From positions 1-58,923 of the IMG/VR virus record IMGVR_UViG_3300044647_001099: 58,923 nt of DNA, one strand, 5' to 3'. This document shows, piece by piece, positions 50,002 through 56,980 of this stretch; the first letter of the stretch is position 1; the number at the start of each line of letters is the position of its first letter. Source of the DNA: a virus. Position numbers and translations under genes: made by a program. Under the pieces are notes generated by a model that saw only the letters and a program-made list of their open reading frames with translations, searched no databases and was not told the DNA's origin.

Positions 50002-50085
50002 TGCAAGTTGTTGTGGTATAAGGACTTACGATGAACCGGGGCGGCCGGGCCTGCCCTAAGTGCTTATGCTCAAAGGGTTTACGAC
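50002..50085 (-). repeat. Structured intergenic repeat, copy 4
   Basis: AAGGACTTACG pairs with CCTAAGTGCTT; core GGGGCGGCCGGGCC. Follows tRNA-Asp by 4 bp instead of a gene. Confidence 0.75.
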
Positions 50086-50088
50086 AAA

Positions 50089-50162
50089 CGAGAGTGACGG
50101 GACTCGAACCCGCAACCTCTAGCGTGACAAGCTAGCGATCTAACCAATTGATCTACACCCCC
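50089..50162 (-). tRNA. tRNA-Asp(GUC)
   Basis: Acceptor GGGGGTG/CACTCTC, anticodon loop TTGTCAC in CTAGC/GCTAG, T arm GCGGG-TTCGAGT-CCCGT. Confidence 0.93.
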
Positions 50163-50167
50163 AACAA

Positions 50168-50239
50168 TAGCCCCAGCAGGAATCGAACCTGCAACTAGAG
50201 ATTAGAAGTCACTTATTATATCCATTTAACTATGGGGCC
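50168..50239 (-). tRNA. tRNA-Arg(UCU)
   Basis: Acceptor GGCCCCA/TGGGGCT, anticodon loop CTTCTAA (UCU), T arm GCAGG-TTCGATT-CCTGC. One T-T mismatch in the anticodon stem. Confidence 0.85.
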
Positions 50240-50248
50240 GTCAATACC

Positions 50249-50280
50249 GCAAGCCCCCACGGCGTCCCGTGGAGGCTCGC
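50249..50280 (-). terminator. Strong hairpin after the 50306-50563 gene
   Basis: A ~14-bp GC-rich stem with a four-base loop and no T tract; may be a transcript-end or processing hairpin between the gene and the two tRNAs. Confidence 0.5.
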
Positions 50281-50305
50281 AGCCATTATAACTCCTTACG
50301 GTCGA

Positions 50306-50563
50306 TCATGCAACCGCTTCGGTAGCTTCCTTTTCTACCTTACCATCATGGGCATCACCGGCCTGCTCGGCAGTAACACCCGTAACCCTAGCTCGCCACA
50401 CCTTATATCCCTGCTCACTGAACGCCTTGACCTCACCGGCCTTGACATTAGCATGAACATCGCCGGGAAGGCTGGTACTCAGGCAATCACGAATCGAATC
50501 AACCACAGAATCACGATCAAGCTCATCAGCCACAACGTCAACAGCAAAAGTAAACTTCTTCAT
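50306..50563 (-). CDS. Small soluble protein
   Basis: 85 aa; alternating strands and helices (KKFTFAVDVVADELDRDSVV), alanine-rich end. Two promoters upstream suggest strong expression. Unrecognised. Confidence 0.7.
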   Translation of the reverse strand: MKKFTFAVDVVADELDRDSVVDSIRDCLSTSLPGDVHANVKAGEVKAFSEQGYKVWRARVTGVTAEQAGDAHDGKVEKEATEAVA

Positions 50564-50609
50564 CTTATCTTCTCCAAAATTGTTATAGTTTCCAAATCGT
50601 TCTAGTACC

Positions 50610-50638
50610 AGTATACGTTACTGTTACCCACTTGTCAA
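50610..50638 (-). promoter_or_regulatory. Promoter for 50306-50563 (proximal)
   Basis: -35 TTGACA, 17-bp spacer, -10 TATACT. Confidence 0.75.
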
Positions 50639-50698
50639 GTCCGTCGTGATGGTTTTTCTTGTTGGCATCATCGAGGAGTCTTGACTTGTGATACTCTC

Positions 50699-50727
50699 AT
50701 TCTACAGTATAGTATCGTCATTGTCAA
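50699..50727 (-). promoter_or_regulatory. Promoter for 50306-50563 (distal)
   Basis: -35 TTGACA, 17-bp spacer with ACGATACT, -10 TAGAAT. Confidence 0.75.
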
Positions 50728-50764
50728 GGGCGAACTTGAGTGTCTCTCAAAGATTTTTGATTTT

Positions 50765-50850
50765 GTCCTAAGCTGTTTGGTAGCAAGGACTTACGTCAAA
50801 TTCGGCCGCCCCGCCTCGTCCTAAGTTCTTTAGGGACAAGGCTTTAGGTC
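50765..50850 (-). repeat. Structured intergenic repeat, copy 5
   Basis: GTCCTAAGCTG, AAGGACTTACG, GGCCGCCCC core, CCTAAGTTC and GGCTTTAGGTC; ends at the 50849-51223 stop codon. Confidence 0.75.
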
Positions 50851-51223
50851 ATGAGAGATAACCCTCACAACCCAAACCCACCAGATCACGCAGCAGTGCC
50901 TCTGCCGCTTCGGGTGTTTTCAGAGTGATACTCTGCTTGGCCCCGGACTTGGCAGGAACGAACTTGTCGTAATGCCAGCCACCAACCAGATAGTCACTCC
51001 AATCCTTGGCTTCCTTCAAGCCCCATCCGGTATGAAGCCGAATAGCCTTGATGGAATGGATACGATTGTCCAGAGTCAGACCTCCGGTAATCGTTACCAT
51101 ACGACGCTGGTTCACACCCAGTGCCACTTCCAACGCACACACAATCTTGTCGAACATATCAAGACTGCAACCGTTTGCAATCATGTTCAGGGACTCACGC
51201 ACGCTCAGTTCGATTTTGATCAT
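50849..51223 (-). CDS. Protein with ribosomal L7/L12 C-terminal domain-like segment
   Basis: 124 aa from the ATG at 51223. IHSIKAIRLHTGWGLKEAKD near residue 65 follows the L7/L12 CTD signature (K-x-IR-xxTGLGLKEAK). The L12 N-terminal dimer domain is absent. L12-CTD normally recruits translation factors; a role at the ribosome is inferred. Confidence 0.6.
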   Translation of the reverse strand: MIKIELSVRESLNMIANGCSLDMFDKIVCALEVALGVNQRRMVTITGGLTLDNRIHSIKAIRLHTGWGLKEAKDWSDYLVGGWHYDKFVPAKSGAKQSITLKTPEAAEALLRDLVGLGCEGYLS

Positions 51224-51704
51224 AAATTCCAAAACTTTCTGTATACTTAGGGTCTATCTCGTAAATACCGTCAAAATTTCCGTTACGTTCTTCCAGAATA
51301 TGAACCTGTCGCCCATCGGTAACTAAGGTGTCATACTCACTGTTATCCCAAACAAATTCACCACCATCACTCTCTCGTCGCCAGTGAACATCACGAATGG
51401 GATTATAATACAACTTCTCAAGATTGTCAATAGGCAAAGATGGATAAAAATCCTTGCGAAGCATAACTTCTTCACACTGAACCCATCCACTCACATTCTT
51501 TTTCTGTTTCTTGTTGACCCATTTCGCCCTAGCTACTTTGTTTACCAGCTTGCAACCACGCATCTCTAACTGGTATTCTGTAGGATCTACATAAAATTGG
51601 TCAACCCTTTTCTTACCCTGCATAATATTTACTTGCCACTTCCGATAATTCTGCCCATTGAGCAGATGGAATCGTACTTCGGCGTGTTTTTCGACCGTTT
51701 TCAT
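51195..51704 (-). CDS. Hypothetical protein
   Basis: 169 aa, basic, strand-rich, with KKQKKNVSGWVQCEEV. Overlaps both neighbours. Unrecognised. Confidence 0.7.
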   Translation of the reverse strand: MKTVEKHAEVRFHLLNGQNYRKWQVNIMQGKKRVDQFYVDPTEYQLEMRGCKLVNKVARAKWVNKKQKKNVSGWVQCEEVMLRKDFYPSLPIDNLEKLYYNPIRDVHWRRESDGGEFVWDNSEYDTLVTDGRQVHILEERNGNFDGIYEIDPKYTESFGIYDQNRTERA

Positions 51705-51943
51705 TTACCTCTCCCGATAACAACGCATGACGTAGGCTCGTCGCCTTCCATATCCTTGTAGTATGAGGCGTGTCGCCCATTATACCAATAAAACTTTTCT
51801 TGTCCATCCCAATTATCGTCCAGAACAACAGCCCCATTCCTCTGAACTTCGATATTGTCGTATCCACCCTCATAACCCGGCACAAGCACAAGCATATCTT
51901 GGGGCAGCTTGTTCAGTTCTTCGATCAATTCAGCAACAGTCAT
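51701..51943 (-). CDS. Conserved small protein (TVAELIEELNKLPQD family)
   Basis: 80 aa from the ATG at 51943. MTVAELIEELNKLPQDMLVL then a YEGGYDNIEV strand is a widespread phage and bacterial small family of unknown function. Confidence 0.75.
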   Translation of the reverse strand: MTVAELIEELNKLPQDMLVLVPGYEGGYDNIEVQRNGAVVLDDNWDGQEKFYWYNGRHASYYKDMEGDEPTSCVVIGRGK

Positions 51944-51967
51944 CATTTTCCCTTTCGTGTTGCTAGT

Positions 51968-51996
51968 ATCTTACACTACTATTATCGACAAGTCAA
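51968..51996 (-). promoter_or_regulatory. Promoter for the 51943-50849 operon
   Basis: -35 TTGACT, 17-bp spacer with TCGATAAT, -10 TAAGAT. Confidence 0.75.
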
Positions 51997-52023
51997 GAGG
52001 GAATCTTGAAAAAATATTGCTAA

Positions 52024-52108
52024 TCGTAAAGTCTTTAGTGGTAAGGACTTACGTCGAAACCGGCCCGCCCGATTTGCTCTAAGTCGTTATGTAGCGGTAA
52101 CTTATGTA
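52024..52108 (-). repeat. Structured intergenic repeat, copy 6
   Basis: CGTAAAGTC, AAGGACTTACG, CCGGCCCGCCC core, CTCTAAGTCG. Its lower-plus-strand half encodes the last ten residues of the 52079-52216 gene. Confidence 0.7.
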
Positions 52109-52216
52109 CCACCAACCACAATCTCCGCATAAACTCCAAACAAGACCATACTTATCAACAGTATACATACTTTCATTACAGTTGCCACAATCACACATAT
52201 CACTAAAAGTTTTCAT
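52079..52216 (-). CDS. Small zinc-ribbon protein
   Basis: 45 aa; CDCGNC and CGDC give a four-Cys ribbon. Its C-terminal end and stop lie inside repeat copy 6. Unrecognised. Confidence 0.6.
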   Translation of the reverse strand: MKTFSDMCDCGNCNESMYTVDKYGLVWSLCGDCGWWYISYRYITT

Positions 52217-52220
52217 AATC

Positions 52221-52478
52221 TCAACCACTAGGATAATCGTCTGGATAATCTTTTGCCGGTTTAATTGGCCTGTTCATCACTCCATCATCTAGCATCCACC
52301 ACGGAGCATCCATTCGGTCAACCAGACCGGGAGATTCATGACAAAATATAAGATGAGGACTAAAAGGGTCATTCGGAGAATAAGAATACTCTCCAGCCCA
52401 CACACCAATATGTTCACCATAATACCAAATACCCTGTCCGTCTTCTGGCTGTCGTTCAAAAAAACTAATCCATTCCAT
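52221..52478 (-). CDS. Hypothetical protein, Trp-rich
   Basis: 85 aa; MEWISFFERQPEDGQGIWYYG is the start of a common phage protein family (DUF551-like: W-I-x-x-x-ERxPxxGQ). Function unknown. Confidence 0.7.
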   Translation of the reverse strand: MEWISFFERQPEDGQGIWYYGEHIGVWAGEYSYSPNDPFSPHLIFCHESPGLVDRMDAPWWMLDDGVMNRPIKPAKDYPDDYPSG

Positions 52479-52603
52479 TATTTAGTTACCTCAATACTCC
52501 ACCTAGTCCCCTTCAACTCAGCAATCACACACATATCCAGCTTAACCAGTTCAGCCACAATTTCGGCCAAACGTTCGATCTCGTTAATATTTAAGTAGAT
52601 CAT
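52478..52603 (-). CDS. Small helical protein
   Basis: 41 aa; NEIERLAEIVAELVKLD helix. Coupled upstream by ATGA and downstream by TAATG. Confidence 0.55.
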   Translation of the reverse strand: MIYLNINEIERLAEIVAELVKLDMCVIAELKGTRWSIEVTK

Positions 52604-52764
52604 ATATTCCTACAAATTTCAACCCAAGCGTCAATCAACTCCTTAGCAGTTATACCATGCTCTTCTGCTAAAGTCAATGCCTCTTCTCGATTGGGTTTAT
52701 TTACAGCAGCCGATTGGCTCCTTAAAACCCTAAGAACCTTAATTATCGCCTCGTTTTTATTCAT
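52600..52764 (-). CDS. Small helical protein
   Basis: 54 aa; REEALTLAEEHGITAKELIDAW resembles a helix-turn-helix. Unrecognised. Confidence 0.55.
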   Translation of the reverse strand: MNKNEAIIKVLRVLRSQSAAVNKPNREEALTLAEEHGITAKELIDAWVEICRNI

Positions 52765-52808
52765 CTTTCTCCTTTGTATTATTATACCGGCTGTTAATGG
52801 ATCGACTT

Positions 52809-52881
52809 ACCAGATGACGGGACTCGAACCCGCAACACCGCCACATATAGTGTGGAACTCTGCCATTTGAGTTACATCCAG
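52809..52881 (-). tRNA. tRNA-like element, isotype unclear
   Basis: Acceptor CTGGATG/CATCTGG, D arm ACTC/GAGT and T arm GCGGG-TTCGAGT-CCCGT are good. The anticodon arm CCACA/TGTGG closes only five bases (CTATA), so a normal seven-base loop with U33 cannot be placed. Follows the large RNA candidate directly. Confidence 0.6.
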
Positions 52882-53364
52882 CGATAGTTTTACGAATAAT
52901 GTCCGGTATCACGCATTATCCAACCCAGCCAGTAAACTTGGTTTCTATCCGACCCCTGTTTGTAATCAGCGAACCATTTACGACTCCGGTTCTATACTCC
53001 ACTAATACCCGATATTTTTAACCCTTGGGCCAGGTAAACACTAGTGGAAACCGTCCACGGAAACCTCCCTGAGATTGTTCATGAAGCAATCTGTCTGGCT
53101 CTTGGGAACGATTACTGATTGTATTATAACGTGGTGAGGACGCGATCCCCCATAGATTGGCACTACTATCCAGTGCGTAACCGGCACCGTCAGCATCATC
53201 GCTGCCGCGACATGCGATGCTTATCGTAATGAGTTACCCAACCTAGTCCAAGGCATGGACCCACGAGTTTTGTATTGTAAAGCAGATAGGGTTGAGCCAT
53301 ACTCGACAGCCATTTAACCGTGGCTACTTTGATATCATTCTGCCAGCGGCCCTCATCTGCTTAT
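52882..53364 (-). ncRNA. Large ornate non-coding RNA candidate (~0.48 kb)
   Basis: Promoter 53371-53399 opens a ~480-nt transcript with no gene. Strong helices: AAGCAGAU/AUCUGCUU closing a 5' domain with AGCC/GGCU and GAG/CUC hairpins; GUCCA/UGGAC; an AGCAUCGC/GCGAUGAUGCU stem; GCACU/AGUGC; AGAUUG/CAAUCU. GC content is well above its neighbours. It runs straight into a tRNA-like element. This resembles the habits of large phage RNAs such as GOLLD and ROOL, but membership is not shown. Confidence 0.6.
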
Positions 53365-53370
53365 GTGCTA

Positions 53371-53399
53371 AGTATACATCTATTATCGTCACTTGTCAA
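53371..53399 (-). promoter_or_regulatory. Promoter for the large RNA candidate
   Basis: -35 TTGACA, 17-bp spacer with ACGATAAT, -10 TATACT. Confidence 0.85.
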
Positions 53400-53438
53400 G
53401 AGGCTTCTGTAGGAATTCCAAAAATTTTTTAGCATTGA

Positions 53439-53520
53439 CGTAACCCTATGATACACAAGCACTTACATCAAGTTCGGCCGCCCGCCCTATCCCTAAGTTG
53501 TTTAAGGATAAGGACTTACG
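53439..53520 (-). repeat. Structured intergenic repeat, copy 7
   Basis: CGTAACCC, AAGCACTTAC, GGCCGCCCGCCC core, CCCTAAGTTG and AAGGACTTACG. Immediately follows the 53522-53725 stop. Confidence 0.75.
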
Positions 53521-53521
53521 A

Positions 53522-53725
53522 TTAGTTATTACTAGCCCCAATAGACTCACGAACCCTAACCGCACCTTCACTCTTGGCAATCTCAAGAGCCCTACAAAAG
53601 AACTCAAAGAAAATATCCAACTCATCATGTATAGCCCGCTCATCAACCCTAGCAGCACTAAACAGACGAACAGAAAAATCGGCCACACAATCACAAACAG
53701 CCATACGCTCGTCATCTGTCAACAT
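53522..53725 (-). CDS. Small helical protein
   Basis: 67 aa; acidic helices, three Cys. Its own promoter lies at 53746-53774. Unrecognised. Confidence 0.65.
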   Translation of the reverse strand: MLTDDERMAVCDCVADFSVRLFSAARVDERAIHDELDIFFEFFCRALEIAKSEGAVRVRESIGASNN

Positions 53726-53745
53726 AAAACTCCCCTTTTCTGCTC

Positions 53746-53774
53746 AATATACTCTATTAAAGACTCTTTGTCAA
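53746..53774 (-). promoter_or_regulatory. Promoter for 53522-53725
   Basis: -35 TTGACA, 17-bp spacer, -10 TATATT. Confidence 0.75.
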
Positions 53775-53786
53775 GCCCCGACTATT

Positions 53787-53832
53787 GGCTGACTATACCC
53801 ACTCAGCCCGACCCGCTAGGGTTAGGTGGGAC
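53787..53832 (-). promoter_or_regulatory. 46-bp conserved element, copy E
   Basis: Starts GTCCCACCTAACCC, hairpin CCC/GGG, ends ATAGTCAGCC. Contains the stop codon of 53822-53971 and lies just before promoter 53746-53774. Confidence 0.6.
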
Positions 53833-53971
53833 AACTATGAGAGATTCGCTCGATCAGCAAATTCTTCCCATAAAGTTTCTCAGCCTGACACAAAGCATGA
53901 TAGGTACTGTACGCTTGAACATAGCCTACCACCTTATTACCCTTCATTACTATATAGGTATCGGTACTCAT
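53822..53971 (-). CDS. Small hypothetical protein
   Basis: 49 aa; YIVMKGNKVVGYVQAYSTYHA then a helix. ATGA coupling upstream; stop inside element E. Unrecognised. Confidence 0.6.
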   Translation of the reverse strand: MSTDTYIVMKGNKVVGYVQAYSTYHALCQAEKLYGKNLLIERISHSCPT

Positions 53972-54231
53972 TCTTCATCCTCCGATCCAGCAAACATTTC
54001 TTCCCAACTCTGACTATCGATTCCTGTCTTCAAAACCTCACGCTGATCAGCATTGAGATATGGGAAAGCAACTTGAATCAACTCTCCATTGATCCAACGA
54101 TTGGCATCATCAAGATGCGTGACTATGGAAAACTCACGACCACCAGTGGAAAGTCCACTAAAAGTAACCATGTTTTCATCACTCACAGTACGAGTCACAG
54201 AATCAGTCAAAGCATATGGCGTAAACAGCAT
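53968..54231 (-). CDS. Small hypothetical protein
   Basis: 87 aa; strand-rich start, helical NADQREVLKTGIDSQSWEEMF, acidic end. Unrecognised. Confidence 0.65.
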   Translation of the reverse strand: MLFTPYALTDSVTRTVSDENMVTFSGLSTGGREFSIVTHLDDANRWINGELIQVAFPYLNADQREVLKTGIDSQSWEEMFAGSEDEE

Positions 54232-54255
54232 CTTTTTCTCCTTTTGATTCTCTGT

Positions 54256-54284
54256 ATTCTACACTACTATTATCGGCCTGTCAA
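54256..54284 (-). promoter_or_regulatory. Promoter for the 54231-53822 operon
   Basis: -35 TTGACA, 17-bp spacer with CCGATAAT, -10 TAGAAT. Confidence 0.85.
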
Positions 54285-54312
54285 GAGGAAAAACTTGAGC
54301 AAAAAAAGATTG

Positions 54313-54397
54313 TCGTAAAGTGTTGGGGGATAAAGACTTACGACTCGCGTGGCGGGCCGACCTCGCCCTAAGTGCTGCCGTAGCAACAACTTAGGGG
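54313..54397 (-). repeat. Structured intergenic repeat, copy 8
   Basis: CGTAAAGTGTTG, AAAGACTTACG, GGCGGGCC core; here the right half forms a perfect CCCTAAGT/ACTTAGGG stem. Confidence 0.75.
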
Positions 54398-54429
54398 TTG
54401 GTCAGTTAGTAGGCAGAGACTGCCTATTT

Positions 54430-54843
54430 TTAGAACACAAACAGGTTGGACACACCGCTCTTGAACAGAGCACCAGCAAGCAACGGCTTTCGGCAATTCT
54501 TCACTCTCTCAGCATAGAACTGTCGAATCTTACCGTCAGGAGTCTGGCAAGTCACCAGATGGTTAGTACGCTGAAACACAGGGTCATTCTTACGATATCG
54601 ACTACGGCGATTCAAAGCCTTGATAGATGAATCGCTCAGAGTATAGACAGGCTCAATCACCTTAGCAAGGAAACGCTTCGGTTCCCCATGCAAAGGCTGT
54701 TCATATTCAAAATTGAAAACCTGACCCTCTTGAGCATTCGCCAAGCTAGCCTTCGATCCACCGTAGACCGAATAGAAGACGAAACCCACAACAGCAGCGG
54801 CAACAGCCGCAAGAATCGAACCAAACAAAACTACATCGTTCAT
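54430..54843 (-). CDS. Membrane-anchored protein
   Basis: 137 aa from the ATG at 54843, preceded by AAAGGG. One membrane helix (VVLFGSILAAVAAAVVGFVF), then a basic beta-rich soluble domain. Unrecognised. Confidence 0.65.
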   Translation of the reverse strand: MNDVVLFGSILAAVAAAVVGFVFYSVYGGSKASLANAQEGQVFNFEYEQPLHGEPKRFLAKVIEPVYTLSDSSIKALNRRSRYRKNDPVFQRTNHLVTCQTPDGKIRQFYAERVKNCRKPLLAGALFKSGVSNLFVF

Positions 54844-54888
54844 AAGAACCCTTTCAGTTAGAAAACCAATCACACCATTCATACGCCA

Positions 54889-54917
54889 AGTCTACACTAA
54901 TTATCGTCATTTGTCAA
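54889..54917 (-). promoter_or_regulatory. Promoter for 54430-54843
   Basis: -35 TTGACA, 17-bp spacer with ACGATAAT, -10 TAGACT. Overlaps the end of the upstream gene. Confidence 0.8.
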
Positions 54918-55177
54918 GCGGGAACTTTAGAAAAATTTTCTTCCCAATACTCTTTCATTTCCGCAAGGTTGATACCGCTATCATTCCAAGAGACTCCATC
55001 GGGCGTTTCATATCGCACAGGATGAGTCTCAAAAACATCACGAAGCAAAAGCTTGAAATGATCGTAAGAGATGCACTGATCAGCCAGACCATTCAACATT
55101 TCATCATTGCTAATCCACAAGCAAACATTCCATGTTTGGTAGTTCGCATAACCGTTATATGTTCCATCGGGACTCAT
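54914..55177 (-). CDS. DUF7249-like small protein
   Basis: 87 aa. YNGYANYQTWNVCLWISND start is the hallmark of a common phage and bacterial family of unknown function. Confidence 0.75.
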   Translation of the reverse strand: MSPDGTYNGYANYQTWNVCLWISNDEMLNGLADQCISYDHFKLLLRDVFETHPVRYETPDGVSWNDSGINLAEMKEYWEENFSKVPA

Positions 55178-55207
55178 GTCTTTACCCTTGCCTTTCTTCT
55201 ATATCGT

Positions 55208-55236
55208 ATTCTACTATCTATTATCGTCTATTGCAA
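55208..55236 (-). promoter_or_regulatory. Promoter for 54914-55177
   Basis: -35 TTGCAA, 17-bp spacer with ACGATAAT, -10 TAGAAT. A CTTACGAGATTGTAAG hairpin lies upstream. Confidence 0.75.
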
Positions 55237-55273
55237 GGGGTAAACTTGAATCTTACGAGATTGTAAGGATTCT

Positions 55274-55356
55274 CGTAAAGTGTTGGCAGATAAGGACTTA
55301 CAACAAACCCGGCCCGCCCCGTCGGCCCTAAGTGCTTGAACACAAAGGGTTTACGA
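55274..55356 (-). repeat. Structured intergenic repeat, copy 9
   Basis: Outer arms TCGTAAA/TTTACGA pair perfectly; inner ACTTA/TAAGT pair; core CCCGGCCCGCCCC. Confidence 0.75.
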
Positions 55357-55375
55357 CGAGAGGATAGGAGAATGT

Positions 55376-55606
55376 TTACTCAAAATCAACAAAGATGATT
55401 TGAGAATATCCGCGAGGCTTCACAGTATAGCCATCACCATAATCATGAGTGTCAGCCTTGACAGCTGTCATACCAGCAAGAGCCTTAGCCTTACGAACAA
55501 CGCTACGCTGAGAAGCATTCTTTTTTGGGATGAACTCATATCGATTCACCCAACCATAGTTAGCTTCGCCACCAAAAGTATCCGTATGGGTAACAACGCA
55601 CTTCAT
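55376..55606 (-). CDS. Conserved small phage protein
   Basis: 76 aa. CVVTHTDTFGGEANYGWVNR start is a pattern seen in many phages; function unknown. Confidence 0.7.
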   Translation of the reverse strand: MKCVVTHTDTFGGEANYGWVNRYEFIPKKNASQRSVVRKAKALAGMTAVKADTHDYGDGYTVKPRGYSQIIFVDFE

Positions 55607-55746
55607 TTAACAAGTTCCTTTGCTTTCATGGTTTCAAGATACAACTGTTCCAACATCTTCACACGATTCACTGCACGATTCGTCTCACGATCCATAAGCA
55701 TAACTGCTTTCTGGTGTGCTGTCAATACTTTCTTTTTCGTTTTCAT
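55603..55746 (-). CDS. Small basic helical protein
   Basis: 47 aa, one long K/R-rich helix; ATGA coupled to 55376-55606. Unrecognised. Confidence 0.6.
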   Translation of the reverse strand: MKTKKKVLTAHQKAVMLMDRETNRAVNRVKMLEQLYLETMKAKELVK

Positions 55747-55774
55747 TCTCTTTTTCTCTTCTTCTTATATCGAC

Positions 55775-55802
55775 ATTCTATCACAAAAATCTTAGCTGTC
55801 AA
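55775..55802 (-). promoter_or_regulatory. Promoter for 55746-55376
   Basis: -35 TTGACA, 16-bp spacer, -10 TAGAAT. Confidence 0.7.
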
Positions 55803-56013
55803 GCCTAGTTTCTACTGGTCTGTAGTGTTTTTGCATACCCATTTTGACTTCATTCAAACCACGATAGTGACCAACATAGGTCAATTCTGGTTGAAGATAA
55901 TACAGAACGAAATGATTCCAGTCGAGAGGTTTCGGAATGTAGACCACTCGAAAACCCATAAGTCCAGCATCAAATTCTAGATCGTCAACTTCTCTCTGAG
56001 TTAGCTTTCTCAT
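55792..56013 (-). CDS. Small hypothetical protein
   Basis: 73 aa from the ATG at 56013. Strand-rich; its last codons lie within the next promoter. Unrecognised. Confidence 0.65.
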   Translation of the reverse strand: MRKLTQREVDDLEFDAGLMGFRVVYIPKPLDWNHFVLYYLQPELTYVGHYRGLNEVKMGMQKHYRPVETRLDS

Positions 56014-56023
56014 TTTTATACTC

Positions 56024-56176
56024 CTAGCCAAACATCTCATACTCTTCATCAGTTAACGCCACCTCATCGGGGCGATAGCAATTATTGCCATACAGATCAC
56101 GATTCTTAGGACGCTTTTCCCATTCATCCATGAATCGGTTATACTCTTCGATACGCTTTTCTTCTTCACTTTTCAT
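56024..56176 (-). CDS. Small acidic helical protein
   Basis: 50 aa; EEEKRIEEYNRFMDEWEKR then an acidic end. Start 56176 (or 56179). Unrecognised. Confidence 0.55.
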   Translation of the reverse strand: MKSEEEKRIEEYNRFMDEWEKRPKNRDLYGNNCYRPDEVALTDEEYEMFG

Positions 56177-56210
56177 CATTCGCTCTCTTTCTCTATCTCT
56201 TATATCGACA

Positions 56211-56238
56211 AGTATAGCATAGAAACTTTAGATGTCAA
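56211..56238 (-). promoter_or_regulatory. Promoter for 56176-55792
   Basis: -35 TTGACA, 16-bp spacer, -10 TATACT. Confidence 0.75.
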
Positions 56239-56270
56239 GCAGGAAGTTTTCTTACAATTTCGTAAGGTTG

Positions 56271-56356
56271 ACGTAAAGTATTGTAGCATAAGGACTTAGA
56301 TCAAATTCGTGCCGCCCCGCCAGCCCTAAGTGCTTACGCACAAAGGGTTTAGGGCG
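56271..56356 (-). repeat. Structured intergenic repeat, copy 10
   Basis: Right half: GCCCTAA/TTTAGGGC stem with an internal GTGC-TTAC-GCAC hairpin; as minus-strand RNA the loop is GUAA, a GNRA tetraloop. A CTTAC/GTAAG hairpin lies between it and the next promoter. Confidence 0.8.
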
Positions 56357-56361
56357 AGTGC

Positions 56362-56637
56362 TCAATCGTCATACGGACCATCTTCATTGTAATCCACAAA
56401 ACCCACAGCCTCATCGGCGTGGAAATCTTCTATTCCATCGTCACCATAGTAACCGTAATCTTCGTCGGTTCCCCATCCAGCGGAAGCCAACGCAGACTCA
56501 GCATCACCATCCATACTATCATCAAACGAATCATCAGAATCATTCTCCAGGTCATCATCTCCAGCCCAGTAGTCATTAGTACGATCATCAGCATCGATAC
56601 CATAAAAATCTTCAAGATCGTCATACTCGTAGCTCAT
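56362..56637 (-). CDS. Acidic protein
   Basis: 91 aa from the ATG at 56637. About 40% D or E plus many Y and G, no hydrophobic core; likely disordered, possibly a DNA mimic. Unrecognised. Confidence 0.65.
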   Translation of the reverse strand: MSYEYDDLEDFYGIDADDRTNDYWAGDDDLENDSDDSFDDSMDGDAESALASAGWGTDEDYGYYGDDGIEDFHADEAVGFVDYNEDGPYDD

Positions 56638-56639
56638 GG

Positions 56640-56717
56640 TCAATCCCTCACGATGGTGGTAATATAAAACAGGCCAACGTATCCGACAACAAACGCAATC
56701 GCACTAAGCATGATCAT
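56640..56717 (-). CDS. Very small membrane protein
   Basis: 25 aa; single hydrophobic helix with a short basic end. Overlaps the upstream gene by 14 bp. Confidence 0.5.
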   Translation of the reverse strand: MIMLSAIAFVVGYVGLFYITTIVRD

Positions 56718-56871
56718 ACTCCGGGGGAACGAAATCGTCAATATCAATTCCGACTACCTCAGCATAATCGTAAAAATCGGTCTGGATACTAGGATCGTCA
56801 ATCGGCTCCACGATGTTCAGTTCGGCCATCTCAGCAAGAATCCGATTCACAGCGTCAAAATCGTTCAGCAT
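56704..56871 (-). CDS. Small acidic protein
   Basis: 55 aa; helix NRILAEMAELNIVE then acidic low-complexity end. Unrecognised. Confidence 0.6.
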   Translation of the reverse strand: MLNDFDAVNRILAEMAELNIVEPIDDPSIQTDFYDYAEVVGIDIDDFVPPEYDHA

Positions 56872-56909
56872 GATTCTACTCCGTTTGGGTTTCCGTTCGT
56901 GATGCTTTG

Positions 56910-56938
56910 ATTCTACACTTATTATCGACCCATTGCAA
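56910..56938 (-). promoter_or_regulatory. Promoter for 56871-56362
   Basis: -35 TTGCAA, 17-bp spacer with TCGATAAT, -10 TAGAAT. Confidence 0.75.
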
Positions 56939-56980
56939 GCCCTACCATAAAAGTTTTTCCTTGCAATTTCGTAAGGTTGT

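Noticed and set aside
52882-53364. Group I intron or RNase P RNA
   Set aside because: I could not find the P7/G-site or the conserved RNase P core words, and the flanking sequence is not a split gene.
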